From Anaerolineales bacterium (GTDB lineage Bacteria > Chloroflexota > Anaerolineae > Anaerolineales > Villigracilaceae): a DNA stretch of 7,213 nucleotides. Below are positions 1-5,310 of the stretch, piece after piece; the stretch's first letter is position 1; the number at the start of each line of letters is the position of its first letter. Location: positions 1,797 to 9,009 of the forward strand of contig JAQTWR010000091.1 of the NCBI GenBank assembly GCA_028689195.1, read 5' to 3'. The position numbers were made by a program, and so were the translations under genes. Below the pieces are notes generated by a model. That model worked only from the letters and a program-made list of their open reading frames with translations. It ran no database searches and was not told the origin of the DNA.

Positions 1-350
1 TGTTGATCTTCCTTACCGCCGCCCTGGGTTTTGGCATCTCGTTAATATTGGCGCACCTACGAGTGTTTTTTCCGGACATTGGCGAGGTGTTGGGGGTTTT
101 GGTGCAACTCTGGCGCTGGACCTTGCCCGTAAATTTTTCGTATGATGTTTTTCCGCAATGGTTTGCTCTGACCATGAAATTGACCAACCCGCCCTATTAT
201 TTTCTTGCTTCATTTCGCGACGTATTGATTTATAGGAGTATGCCGTCCATGCACGCGTGGTTGTTTATGGTGGGTTGGGTTCTGGCGTTTGGTATATTAG
301 GCTCATTCACGTCTCGTAAACTCGGCGCTATGGTAAAGGATCAAATGTGA
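1..350 (+). CDS. ABC-2 type polysaccharide exporter permease (Wzm-like), 5' partial
   Basis: This is the C-terminal part of an integral membrane permease that moves a lipid-linked glycan across the cytoplasmic membrane. The frame is open from the window edge: bases 1-2 end a broken codon and the TTG at 3 is an internal Leu, not a start. About 115 residues are visible, less than half of a usual 260-280 residue Wzm. They contain hydrophobic spans at about 1-19, 27-46 and 84-101. The stretch LRVFFPDIGEVL, a WTLPV turn, an NPPYYF segment and FRDVLIY follow the order seen at the end of ABC-2 polysaccharide permeases (VFFRDI, then WLTPI, then NP, then a YR/FRD helix). The stop TGA overlaps the GTG start of the ATPase gene by four bases, as expected for a permease/ATPase pair. 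Family assignment is firm; the substrate cannot be read from this subunit. Confidence 0.88.
   Translation, partial: LIFLTAALGFGISLILAHLRVFFPDIGEVLGVLVQLWRWTLPVNFSYDVFPQWFALTMKLTNPPYYFLASFRDVLIYRSMPSMHAWLFMVGWVLAFGILGSFTSRKLGAMVKDQM
335..340 (+). promoter_or_regulatory. Ribosome binding site of the Wzt-like gene
   Basis: AAAGGA lies inside the last codons of the permease gene, six bases before the GTG at 347. It supports the GTG start and translational coupling with the permease. Confidence 0.65.
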
Positions 351-1741
351 ACACTGAAGACGTTGTATTACGGGTTTCCAACTTAAAGAAATACTTCAAA
401 ATCTATCCAAGCGCCTGGGGGCTTGTCAAGGAGTGGCTTACGTTTGGCAGGCGTTCCTATCACGAGGATTTTTGGGCGTTAAAGGATATGTCTTTTGAAA
501 TCTATAAAGGCGAATTCGTCGGCGTCATCGGTCCTAACGGCGCGGGAAAAAGCACCCTGCTTCGGATTATTACAGACGCGCTGCAGCCTACCGACGGCTC
601 GTATGAAGTTAAGGGACGGGTTTTGTCCATCCTTGAGCTGTCTGGCGGAACAGATAAAGACTTGACCGGACGGGAGAACGTAGTGCGGAGCGGGCAAATG
701 TTGGGGTTCCCCGATGGTTATGTGCAAGAGCGAATGGAGCGCATCAAGGAATTTTCCGAACTTGGGGAGTTCTTCGACCAACCCCTGCGCGTATATTCCA
801 CCGGCATGAAGACCCGCCTTTCCTTTTCCATGTTTGCTTTCATGGATACCGATATTTTGATTTTGGACGAAGTTCTGGCTGTTGGGGATATATTTTTTCA
901 GGTTAAATGTTTTGCGCGTCTAGCCGAACTTATCGAAAAGAACACCTCGATTGTTTTGGTTACGCACAGCCTTGGCATTGTTCAGCGTTATTGCAAGCGC
1001 GTCATTCTGTTGAATAACGGGGAGAAACTTTTTGACGGTGATCCAAACACGGCTGTTCGTATGTTCATGGATTTACGCGGCGCGCAGAACGCTGCCGCGG
1101 CTCAAAATGTCGTCTCAATAGATCAAAACAGCGATCTGGCTAATAACTGGAGCGTTGATAAACCCAAAACCGATATACGTCTGGAGGCATGGCCCCCAGA
1201 CGAGGCGTTTACATTAAAGTCTTTTCCGAACCTAAAAGGAAAGGGAAAAATTAATTTAACGCGCATGGCGGTTTTAAACGATCAGGGGCAGCCCGCCTTG
1301 GTATTCAAACAAGGCGACCGCCTGCATCTTTATGTTGAATTTCAACTGAAGAAAGATATTGGGATGCCCATTATCAATTTTGAAATCAGAGATCCATACA
1401 ATCTCCTTATTCACAGCAAAAGTACGATTCAAGACAAGACGGAAGCCCCACGTTCCGTTTCTCATGGGAACGTGGTGCATTATTATCAAAGCGTCGTTCT
1501 TGACCTTGCCCCCCAAAACTATGTGATAAACTTGGATTGCTTCAGTTTTTCTGAGAGCGACCATTACACAGAACTGGAAAGACAGGATTTTGGTTCCCTC
1601 GTCCAGCACATGTTTCGTTTATTCCGTTTGGATGGCGCTTTTGCAATCGTAGTGACGCCTCGCTTCGACGAGCGAATGATCCTTCCTTACGGCGGCTTGT
1701 GCGATCTTTCCAGCGAGACTCGTTTTCAAATCACTCGATAA
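347..1741 (+). CDS. Polysaccharide ABC transporter ATP-binding protein with C-terminal recognition domain (Wzt-like)
   Basis: This is a 464-residue ATPase that powers export of a surface polysaccharide through the permease encoded just upstream. Visible motifs are Walker A GPNGAGKST (62-70), a Wzt/TagH-type LTGREN segment (106-111), the signature region YSTGMK in place of LSGGQ (150-155), Walker B LILDE with Glu175 followed by AVGD (171-181), and the switch His207 in VTHS. The NBD ends near 245. A variable linker (about 246-295) leads to a C-terminal domain of about 170 residues with the look of Wzt_C: a TRMAVLNDQG start, FKQGDRLHLYVEF, then FEIRDPYNLLIHS. In studied systems (E. coli O9a) that domain binds the finished, capped O-chain, so this is probably a substrate-selective exporter; a plain KpsT/TagH-like NBD would be far shorter. 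GTG start: the GTGA overlap with the permease stop and the AAAGGA six bases upstream support it. Confidence 0.93.
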   Translation: MNTEDVVLRVSNLKKYFKIYPSAWGLVKEWLTFGRRSYHEDFWALKDMSFEIYKGEFVGVIGPNGAGKSTLLRIITDALQPTDGSYEVKGRVLSILELSGGTDKDLTGRENVVRSGQMLGFPDGYVQERMERIKEFSELGEFFDQPLRVYSTGMKTRLSFSMFAFMDTDILILDEVLAVGDIFFQVKCFARLAELIEKNTSIVLVTHSLGIVQRYCKRVILLNNGEKLFDGDPNTAVRMFMDLRGAQNAAAAQNVVSIDQNSDLANNWSVDKPKTDIRLEAWPPDEAFTLKSFPNLKGKGKINLTRMAVLNDQGQPALVFKQGDRLHLYVEFQLKKDIGMPIINFEIRDPYNLLIHSKSTIQDKTEAPRSVSHGNVVHYYQSVVLDLAPQNYVINLDCFSFSESDHYTELERQDFGSLVQHMFRLFRLDGAFAIVVTPRFDERMILPYGGLCDLSSETRFQITR

Positions 1742-1763
1742 TTAAATTCTTGTCTATTATACG

Positions 1764-1814
1764 GGACGCTTGTTAAAACAACCCCGTTGGCGTCCGCTCG
1801 CCCTCGCAAGCGTC
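1764..1814 (+). repeat. Overlapping inverted repeats in the intergenic gap (possible terminator or regulatory RNA structure)
   Basis: GACGCTTG (1765-1772) is an exact reverse complement of CAAGCGTC (1807-1814), with a 34-base loop. The same left arm, as GGACGC (1764-1769), can instead pair with GCGTCC (1790-1795). A small CAAC-CCC-GTTG hairpin (1779-1789) sits inside. The two long stems share the left arm and so exclude each other. Only TTCTCAT follows the outer stem, so this is not a classical rho-independent terminator. Function is unknown; chance is possible. Confidence 0.45.
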
Positions 1815-1835
1815 TTCTCATAACTGGTTGCAGGG

Positions 1836-1892
1836 ATGCGCGGAGCGGCTGAACATGTCGCGCGCCCTTATCAATTTACGGAGATACAATGA
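1836..1892 (+). CDS. Possible 18-codon micro-ORF overlapping the sulfotransferase start
   Basis: An ATG at 1836 opens an 18-residue frame (MRGAAEHVARPYQFTEIQ). Its TGA at 1890-1892 overlaps the ATG at 1889, the same ATGA junction used between genes elsewhere in this locus. It could be a leader peptide that couples translation, or a relic of a lost gene end. A GCAGGG lies directly against the ATG, too close for a good ribosome site, and I recognise no similarity. Such short frames arise easily by chance, so confidence is low. Confidence 0.15.
   Translation: MRGAAEHVARPYQFTEIQ
1880..1883 (+). promoter_or_regulatory. Ribosome binding site of the first sulfotransferase gene
   Basis: GGAG sits five bases before the ATG at 1889, within TTACGGAGA (1876-1884). 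The same nine bases precede the methyltransferase start at 4474. The site fixes the ATG as the start. Confidence 0.65.
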
Positions 1893-2755
1893 TTGTCTAT
1901 ATCGCATCTTACCCGCGCAGCGGAAATTTCTGGCTGCAAAATTTGTTTGGAAATCAATTCAGGCGGCTGACCACCAATATCCATGAAGGGCAGAATCGCC
2001 CAAATATGCTTGATGTGTGGGCGCGGAGCAACAAGAAAAGCTACGATATTAATTTAGAGGCTCTTGGCGGCGAGGCGGCGGCGCAATATGGGGATTTGTC
2101 CAACTGGATGGTGCGCTATAAGTCTCTTGAAGAGCCGGATTACCATCTGGGTATCCTTCCGGGGTGTTTGGACGTATTGAACACGGAAAAGACCAGAAAA
2201 CTCCTTGCCGACGACAAAGAATATTATTTTCTAAAAACGCACTTCCTTCCCTACTCGAATTACTTTGAAGGCGAATACGTTTTGCAGATCGTTCGCCATC
2301 CGGGCGCTTGTTTGTGGTCTTACTATAATTTTAAGCGCGATCTTTTGAAGCAGTATGATCAAGACCTGGATAGCGTAATTCGCGGCGAAGTGATTTATGA
2401 AGCCTTGGACGACAACTGGAGTCGCTATCATGCTCAATGGACGCAAGCGGGCGCGGCGTTAAAATCAAACTATATGCTGGCGCGTTATGAAGACCTTTTT
2501 GGAAAGGAAATCGAATTTTGCGAAAGAGTTGAATCTTTCCTGAACCTGCCGATTATGTCTAGGGAATTGCGGTCTTTTGAGTTCTATCACGAATTTCGCC
2601 CCACGCTAACCCGCGAAGGCAAAGCGACCGGTTGGGAGAAAAATTATTCCAAAAAGCAGCTTGAATTGTTGTGGAAAAGCCACGGCGAGGCTGCGAAAAA
2701 ATTTGGTTATCAGGAACCCAATTACGAATTGGGCGCCGATACCGCTTTGTATTAA
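1889..2755 (+). CDS. PAPS-dependent sulfotransferase (Sulfotransfer_1 fold)
   Basis: This 288-residue enzyme is predicted to transfer the sulfuryl group from 3'-phosphoadenylyl sulfate to a hydroxyl or amine, here most likely of a sugar, in the cytoplasm. The 5'-phosphosulfate loop YPRSGN is at 8-13, right at the N terminus. LKTHFLP (115-121) carries the Lys116/His118 pair that matches the catalytic KTH of cytosolic-type sulfotransferases. The 3'-phosphate site is VRHPGACLWS with Arg136 and Ser144, at the classical spacing of eight. RYEDL (199-203) and a C-terminal REGKATGW (242-249), in the place of the usual RKGxxGDW, complete the set. Length is normal for the family. There is no signal peptide or membrane span. 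It is clearly more distant from the next two sulfotransferases than they are from each other, so it probably acts on a different position or acceptor. The acceptor is not readable from sequence. Confidence 0.9.
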   Translation: MIVYIASYPRSGNFWLQNLFGNQFRRLTTNIHEGQNRPNMLDVWARSNKKSYDINLEALGGEAAAQYGDLSNWMVRYKSLEEPDYHLGILPGCLDVLNTEKTRKLLADDKEYYFLKTHFLPYSNYFEGEYVLQIVRHPGACLWSYYNFKRDLLKQYDQDLDSVIRGEVIYEALDDNWSRYHAQWTQAGAALKSNYMLARYEDLFGKEIEFCERVESFLNLPIMSRELRSFEFYHEFRPTLTREGKATGWEKNYSKKQLELLWKSHGEAAKKFGYQEPNYELGADTALY

Positions 2756-2773
2756 AGCCGTTAGAGGCTCGTA

Positions 2774-2780
2774 AAAAGGA
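2774..2780 (+). promoter_or_regulatory. Ribosome binding site that decides the TTG start at 2790
   Basis: AAAAGGA ends nine bases before the TTG at 2790. The next in-frame Met lies about 48 codons downstream, beyond the PAPS-binding loop, so the TTG is the only sensible start. The same heptamer at the same spacing precedes the paralogous gene. Confidence 0.7.
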
Positions 2781-2789
2781 CACGCATCG

Positions 2790-3623
2790 TTGAAAAAAAC
2801 TCTTCCAACCGTATTTCATATTACCCATTGGAAATCAGGCTCGCAGTGGGTTGCTGAAGTTCTGCGCCAAAGCGCCCCCGAGCGTTTTGTTCAGTGGCGT
2901 ATTTTGGAAACAAGCGCCAATCAAGGGAAGGGAATGGCGGCTTTTATCGTCACCCCGCTAAAACCAGGGAGCGTATACGGAACGGTTTATCTCCATCGCG
3001 AAAGATTTGAAGGAAAATTGCGCGGATATTTTCGCCCTAAATGGCAGGAAACCTATCAATATCCGCTGGCGTCCTTGTCTAACTGGTGGAATTATGAAGT
3101 TAGAAAACTTCCCACCAAGCGTTTTTTCGTGATGCGCGACGCCCGCGATACGTTGATTTCCTTTTATTTCAGTACAAAGAAAAGCCACCGTATCGAAGTG
3201 GATACAATGGACGTCCGCAGGCAGAAACTTAACGAACTGAGCGAAGAAGACGGAATCATTTACCTGATGGACGAAGTCTTGCGCCCCGTTTTCGTGATTC
3301 AAAAATCATGGATTACCGCCCCCGATACGCTGGTGTTGAAGTATGAGGATATTCTTGGGAACGAATTTAATTTCTCCAAGAACTTGATCGAATATTGCGA
3401 AATAGAAATTGAGGACCAGCGTCTGGAAAGCATCATTAAAGAAAATAACTTTGAAGCCGTTGCCGGAAGAAAACGCGGCGAAGAGAACACCTCGGCTCAT
3501 TTGCGTAAAGGCGTTGTCGGCGATTGGCAAAATCACTTTACCGAGAAAGTAAAAACGGAATTCAAGAAAAGGTACGGTCGCTTGCTGATTGATACCGGCT
3601 ATGAAAAGGATTTGAATTGGTGA
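2790..3623 (+). CDS. Sulfotransferase-family protein, first tandem paralogue
   Basis: This 277-residue protein has a PAPS sulfotransferase fold. THWKSGSQW (12-20) is the 5'-phosphosulfate loop. VMRDARDTLIS holds Arg116 and Ser124 of the 3'-phosphate site at the usual spacing of eight. LKYEDI (183-188) and LRKGVVGDWQN (238-248) match the conserved C-terminal nucleotide-binding region. The KTH/KSH catalytic motif expected before the 3'-phosphate site is not found; the best equivalent is Lys84-Trp85-Gln86. It may use another base, have an unusual acceptor, or be catalytically weak. The start is TTG with a good ribosome site. The stop TGA overlaps the GTG of the next gene, its close paralogue: 36 of the last 49 residues are identical by my count. 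It presumably sulfates a sugar of the glycan exported by the upstream ABC system; that role is inferred from context. Confidence 0.87.
   Translation: MKKTLPTVFHITHWKSGSQWVAEVLRQSAPERFVQWRILETSANQGKGMAAFIVTPLKPGSVYGTVYLHRERFEGKLRGYFRPKWQETYQYPLASLSNWWNYEVRKLPTKRFFVMRDARDTLISFYFSTKKSHRIEVDTMDVRRQKLNELSEEDGIIYLMDEVLRPVFVIQKSWITAPDTLVLKYEDILGNEFNFSKNLIEYCEIEIEDQRLESIIKENNFEAVAGRKRGEENTSAHLRKGVVGDWQNHFTEKVKTEFKKRYGRLLIDTGYEKDLNW
3604..3610 (+). promoter_or_regulatory. Ribosome binding site that favours the GTG start at 3620
   Basis: AAAAGGA lies within the codons for the end of the first tandem sulfotransferase (the EKD segment) and stands nine bases before GTG 3620, the same heptamer and spacing as at 2774-2790. 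This supports GTG 3620 over the adjacent TTG 3617. Confidence 0.65.
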
Positions 3624-4450
3624 GCAAGTCTCTTCCCGCCATATTTCATCTCACCCACCCAAAAGCAGGCTCCCAATGGATTAAGGGAGTTTTTCGCGAT
3701 ATAGCGCCAGAGCGTACGCGGCTTGACGCGGACGCCTACCTCAGTTACTTTTTCAAAGAGCCAATCAAGCCGGGAAGTATTTACCCAACGATATATACAT
3801 CTAGAGCGACCTTCGAGGTTGTGATGGGCGTCGCTTCGAATAGAAACGCGCCTCTTTTGCTTAAGAGTCAAATGCCGCTCTTAAAACACAAGACGTCCTA
3901 TCTGATGAACTGGTATCGCTTTAAGGTTTTACGGCAGAAATACAGAAAATTTTTTGTCATCCGCGACCTGCGCGACACGTTAGTCTCGTTATATTTCAGC
4001 ATGAGATATACGCATTTGATGATGCGCGAGGAACATCAGACGTTTCGCTCCGTACTTGCAAACTCGGACGAAGAGAACGGATTGATCCATCTTATAAATT
4101 CCCTCGAAGTTCAGGATTACGGCAGGATACAGGCTTCATGGGTAAATGACGCAGATACCCTTGTTGTTAAATTCGAAGATTTGATCGAAAATCCGGCGCT
4201 CATTGAAACGGTCTTGCGATATTGCGAAATTGATATTTCAACTTCAAAATTGGAGCAGGTATTGGCGAATAATAATTTCTCGGCGCTGTCCGCTCGAACT
4301 CGCGGCGAAGAAGACCCAAATTCCCATTATCGTAAAGGTATAGCCGGCGATTGGAAAAATCATTTCACGGACAAGGTGAAAGATGAATTCAAAAGAATGT
4401 ACGGCCGCTTGCTTATAGACACAGGCTATGAAAAAGATTTACTGTGGTAA
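3620..4450 (+). CDS. Sulfotransferase-family protein, second tandem paralogue
   Basis: This is a 276-residue PAPS sulfotransferase homologue and the sister of the gene before it. THPKAGSQW (12-20) is the phosphosulfate loop. VIRDLRDTLVS carries Arg115 and Ser123. VKFEDL (183-188) and YRKGIAGDWKN (237-247) complete the nucleotide site. I chose GTG 3620 because it gives a GTGA overlap with the preceding stop and aligns MSKSLP with MKKTLP of the paralogue; TTG 3617 would add one residue. Where family members have K-S/T-H, this protein has LKSQMP (81-86), that is Gln84 instead of the catalytic His. The two paralogues agree best at the C terminus (YGRLLIDTGYEKDL in both) and differ most at about 35-95, the region likely to face the acceptor. 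That suggests duplication followed by a change of specificity. Activity is untested. Confidence 0.88.
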   Translation: MSKSLPAIFHLTHPKAGSQWIKGVFRDIAPERTRLDADAYLSYFFKEPIKPGSIYPTIYTSRATFEVVMGVASNRNAPLLLKSQMPLLKHKTSYLMNWYRFKVLRQKYRKFFVIRDLRDTLVSLYFSMRYTHLMMREEHQTFRSVLANSDEENGLIHLINSLEVQDYGRIQASWVNDADTLVVKFEDLIENPALIETVLRYCEIDISTSKLEQVLANNNFSALSARTRGEEDPNSHYRKGIAGDWKNHFTDKVKDEFKRMYGRLLIDTGYEKDLLW

Positions 4451-4461
4451 ACGGCGCCTTA

Positions 4462-4467
4462 CGGAGA
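4462..4467 (+). promoter_or_regulatory. Ribosome binding site that decides the ATG start at 4474
   Basis: CGGAGA in the 23-base gap after the sulfotransferase stop stands a proper distance (seven bases after GGAG) from ATG 4474. An upstream in-frame GTG at 4444 has no such site and would lie within the previous gene, so ATG 4474 is preferred. Confidence 0.7.
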
Positions 4468-4473
4468 CATAAA

Positions 4474-5310
4474 ATGCCCACATTGCGCTTGCTGGAAGAA
4501 AAAGAAATAATAGAAGCCGTTGCCGACCTGAATAAAATTTATCCCTACATCCCGTCGTTGGTGTTGTGGCGCGCGTGGGAATATGCGGCATACCGTCATT
4601 ATCGCTTACAGGACCCGACGCTTGACCTTGCGTGCGGCGACGGACAGTTTTTCAATCTCGTATGGGGAAATGCCGGGCGCGTTATGGGTATTGATATTGA
4701 CGAACAAGTATGCGCGCGCGCGCGCGCCTCAGGCGTTTACGCGGAAGTGCGTCAAACCGCGGCGCACGAACTTCCGTTTGCGGATAATACCTTTGCCAGC
4801 GTTTTTTCCAATTGCGCCCTTGAACACATGGATTATATTGATCAGGTGTTATCTGAAGCCTGTCGCGTTACGCAGCCGGGCGGTTTGTTTATTGCCAGCG
4901 TCGTAACCGACAAATTCACGGAATGGGAGTTGCTTCCCTTGCTGGAAGCCAAACTGGGGAACGCAACCCGCGCGCGGGAACTAAAAGAAGTCTACGAAGA
5001 GTTTCATCACATTCGCAGCCCATTTACAATCGAAGAGTGGATCGCGCGCGTAGAGAATGCGGGTTTCGCGGTCAACGACTATTACCCAATTGCCCCCGAA
5101 CCATTCGGTCGCATCTTTATGTTGTTGGATGAATTATGGCATGTTAAAGGCGAAAAGACTGAGATCGGACAGGATATGTACGCGTATCTTTCCGGTTTGT
5201 CTAATTTTTCCGAAGGTATGCAGGATATTGTCGGCGGCTTGTTGAAACTATCGCCCAACCCGAATGTTGGCGCGGGACTTATATTTGTTGCGGAAAAGCG
5301 AAAACTATGA
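4474..5310 (+). CDS. Class I SAM-dependent methyltransferase
   Basis: This 278-residue Rossmann-fold methyltransferase has the S-adenosylmethionine loop LDLACGDGQF (50-59), the acidic ribose-binding strand GIDID (72-76), LPFADNTFASVFSNCALEHM (100-119, motif II region ending in the typical LEH) and a QPGGLF turn (134-139). The residues after about 180 (FTIEEWIARVENAGF and on) form a lid or substrate-binding region longer than in a minimal Methyltransf_11 protein. An N-terminal helix of about 45 residues precedes the core. No membrane span is seen. The stop overlaps the ATG of the next methyltransferase (ATGA), so the two are probably translated together. From context it is likely to O-methylate a sugar of the exported glycan; nothing in the sequence proves the acceptor. 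A 16-base alternating GC tract (4712-4727) encodes the CARARA segment. Confidence 0.87.
   Translation: MPTLRLLEEKEIIEAVADLNKIYPYIPSLVLWRAWEYAAYRHYRLQDPTLDLACGDGQFFNLVWGNAGRVMGIDIDEQVCARARASGVYAEVRQTAAHELPFADNTFASVFSNCALEHMDYIDQVLSEACRVTQPGGLFIASVVTDKFTEWELLPLLEAKLGNATRARELKEVYEEFHHIRSPFTIEEWIARVENAGFAVNDYYPIAPEPFGRIFMLLDELWHVKGEKTEIGQDMYAYLSGLSNFSEGMQDIVGGLLKLSPNPNVGAGLIFVAEKRKL
4712..4727 (+). repeat. Alternating (GC)8 dinucleotide tract inside a methyltransferase gene
   Basis: Sixteen bases of perfect GC alternation lie within the coding frame at residues 80-85 (Cys-Ala-Arg-Ala-Arg-Ala). The frame is intact across it. Such tracts can form Z-DNA and can slip during replication. Confidence 0.9.

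Larger units (their letters stand above)
1742..1888 (+). other. Intergenic gap with inverted repeats, no full gene
   Basis: This 147-base gap is by far the longest between genes in the window. It holds overlapping inverted repeats (1764-1814), a decamer repeated at 6311-6320, and a possible 18-codon ORF (1836-1892). A TATTAT at 1755-1760 resembles a -10 box, but no matching -35 lies 16-18 bases upstream, so I do not call a promoter. It is the most plausible place in the window for a transcription break or an internal start. Confidence 0.5.

Noticed and set aside
1755..1760. TATTAT as a -10 promoter box
   Set aside because: No reasonable -35 lies 16-18 bases upstream and the extended TG is one base out of place.
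3299..3536. Two overlapping minus-strand open frames
   Set aside because: They lie wholly antisense to the well-supported sulfotransferase gene, show no family motif, and overlap each other in different frames.
3617..3619. TTG as start of the second tandem sulfotransferase
   Set aside because: The next codon, GTG 3620, gives the typical GTGA overlap, the same ribosome-site spacing as the paralogue, and a matching N terminus. The difference is a single residue.
4444..4473. GTG at 4444 as start of the first methyltransferase
   Set aside because: It lies inside the end of the previous gene without a ribosome site; ATG 4474 has CGGAGA at good spacing.
4583..5245. Plus-strand open frames in other phases inside the first methyltransferase
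   Set aside because: The methyltransferase frame carries all SAM motifs in order; these alternative frames are Arg/Cys-rich shadows caused by GC-rich codons.
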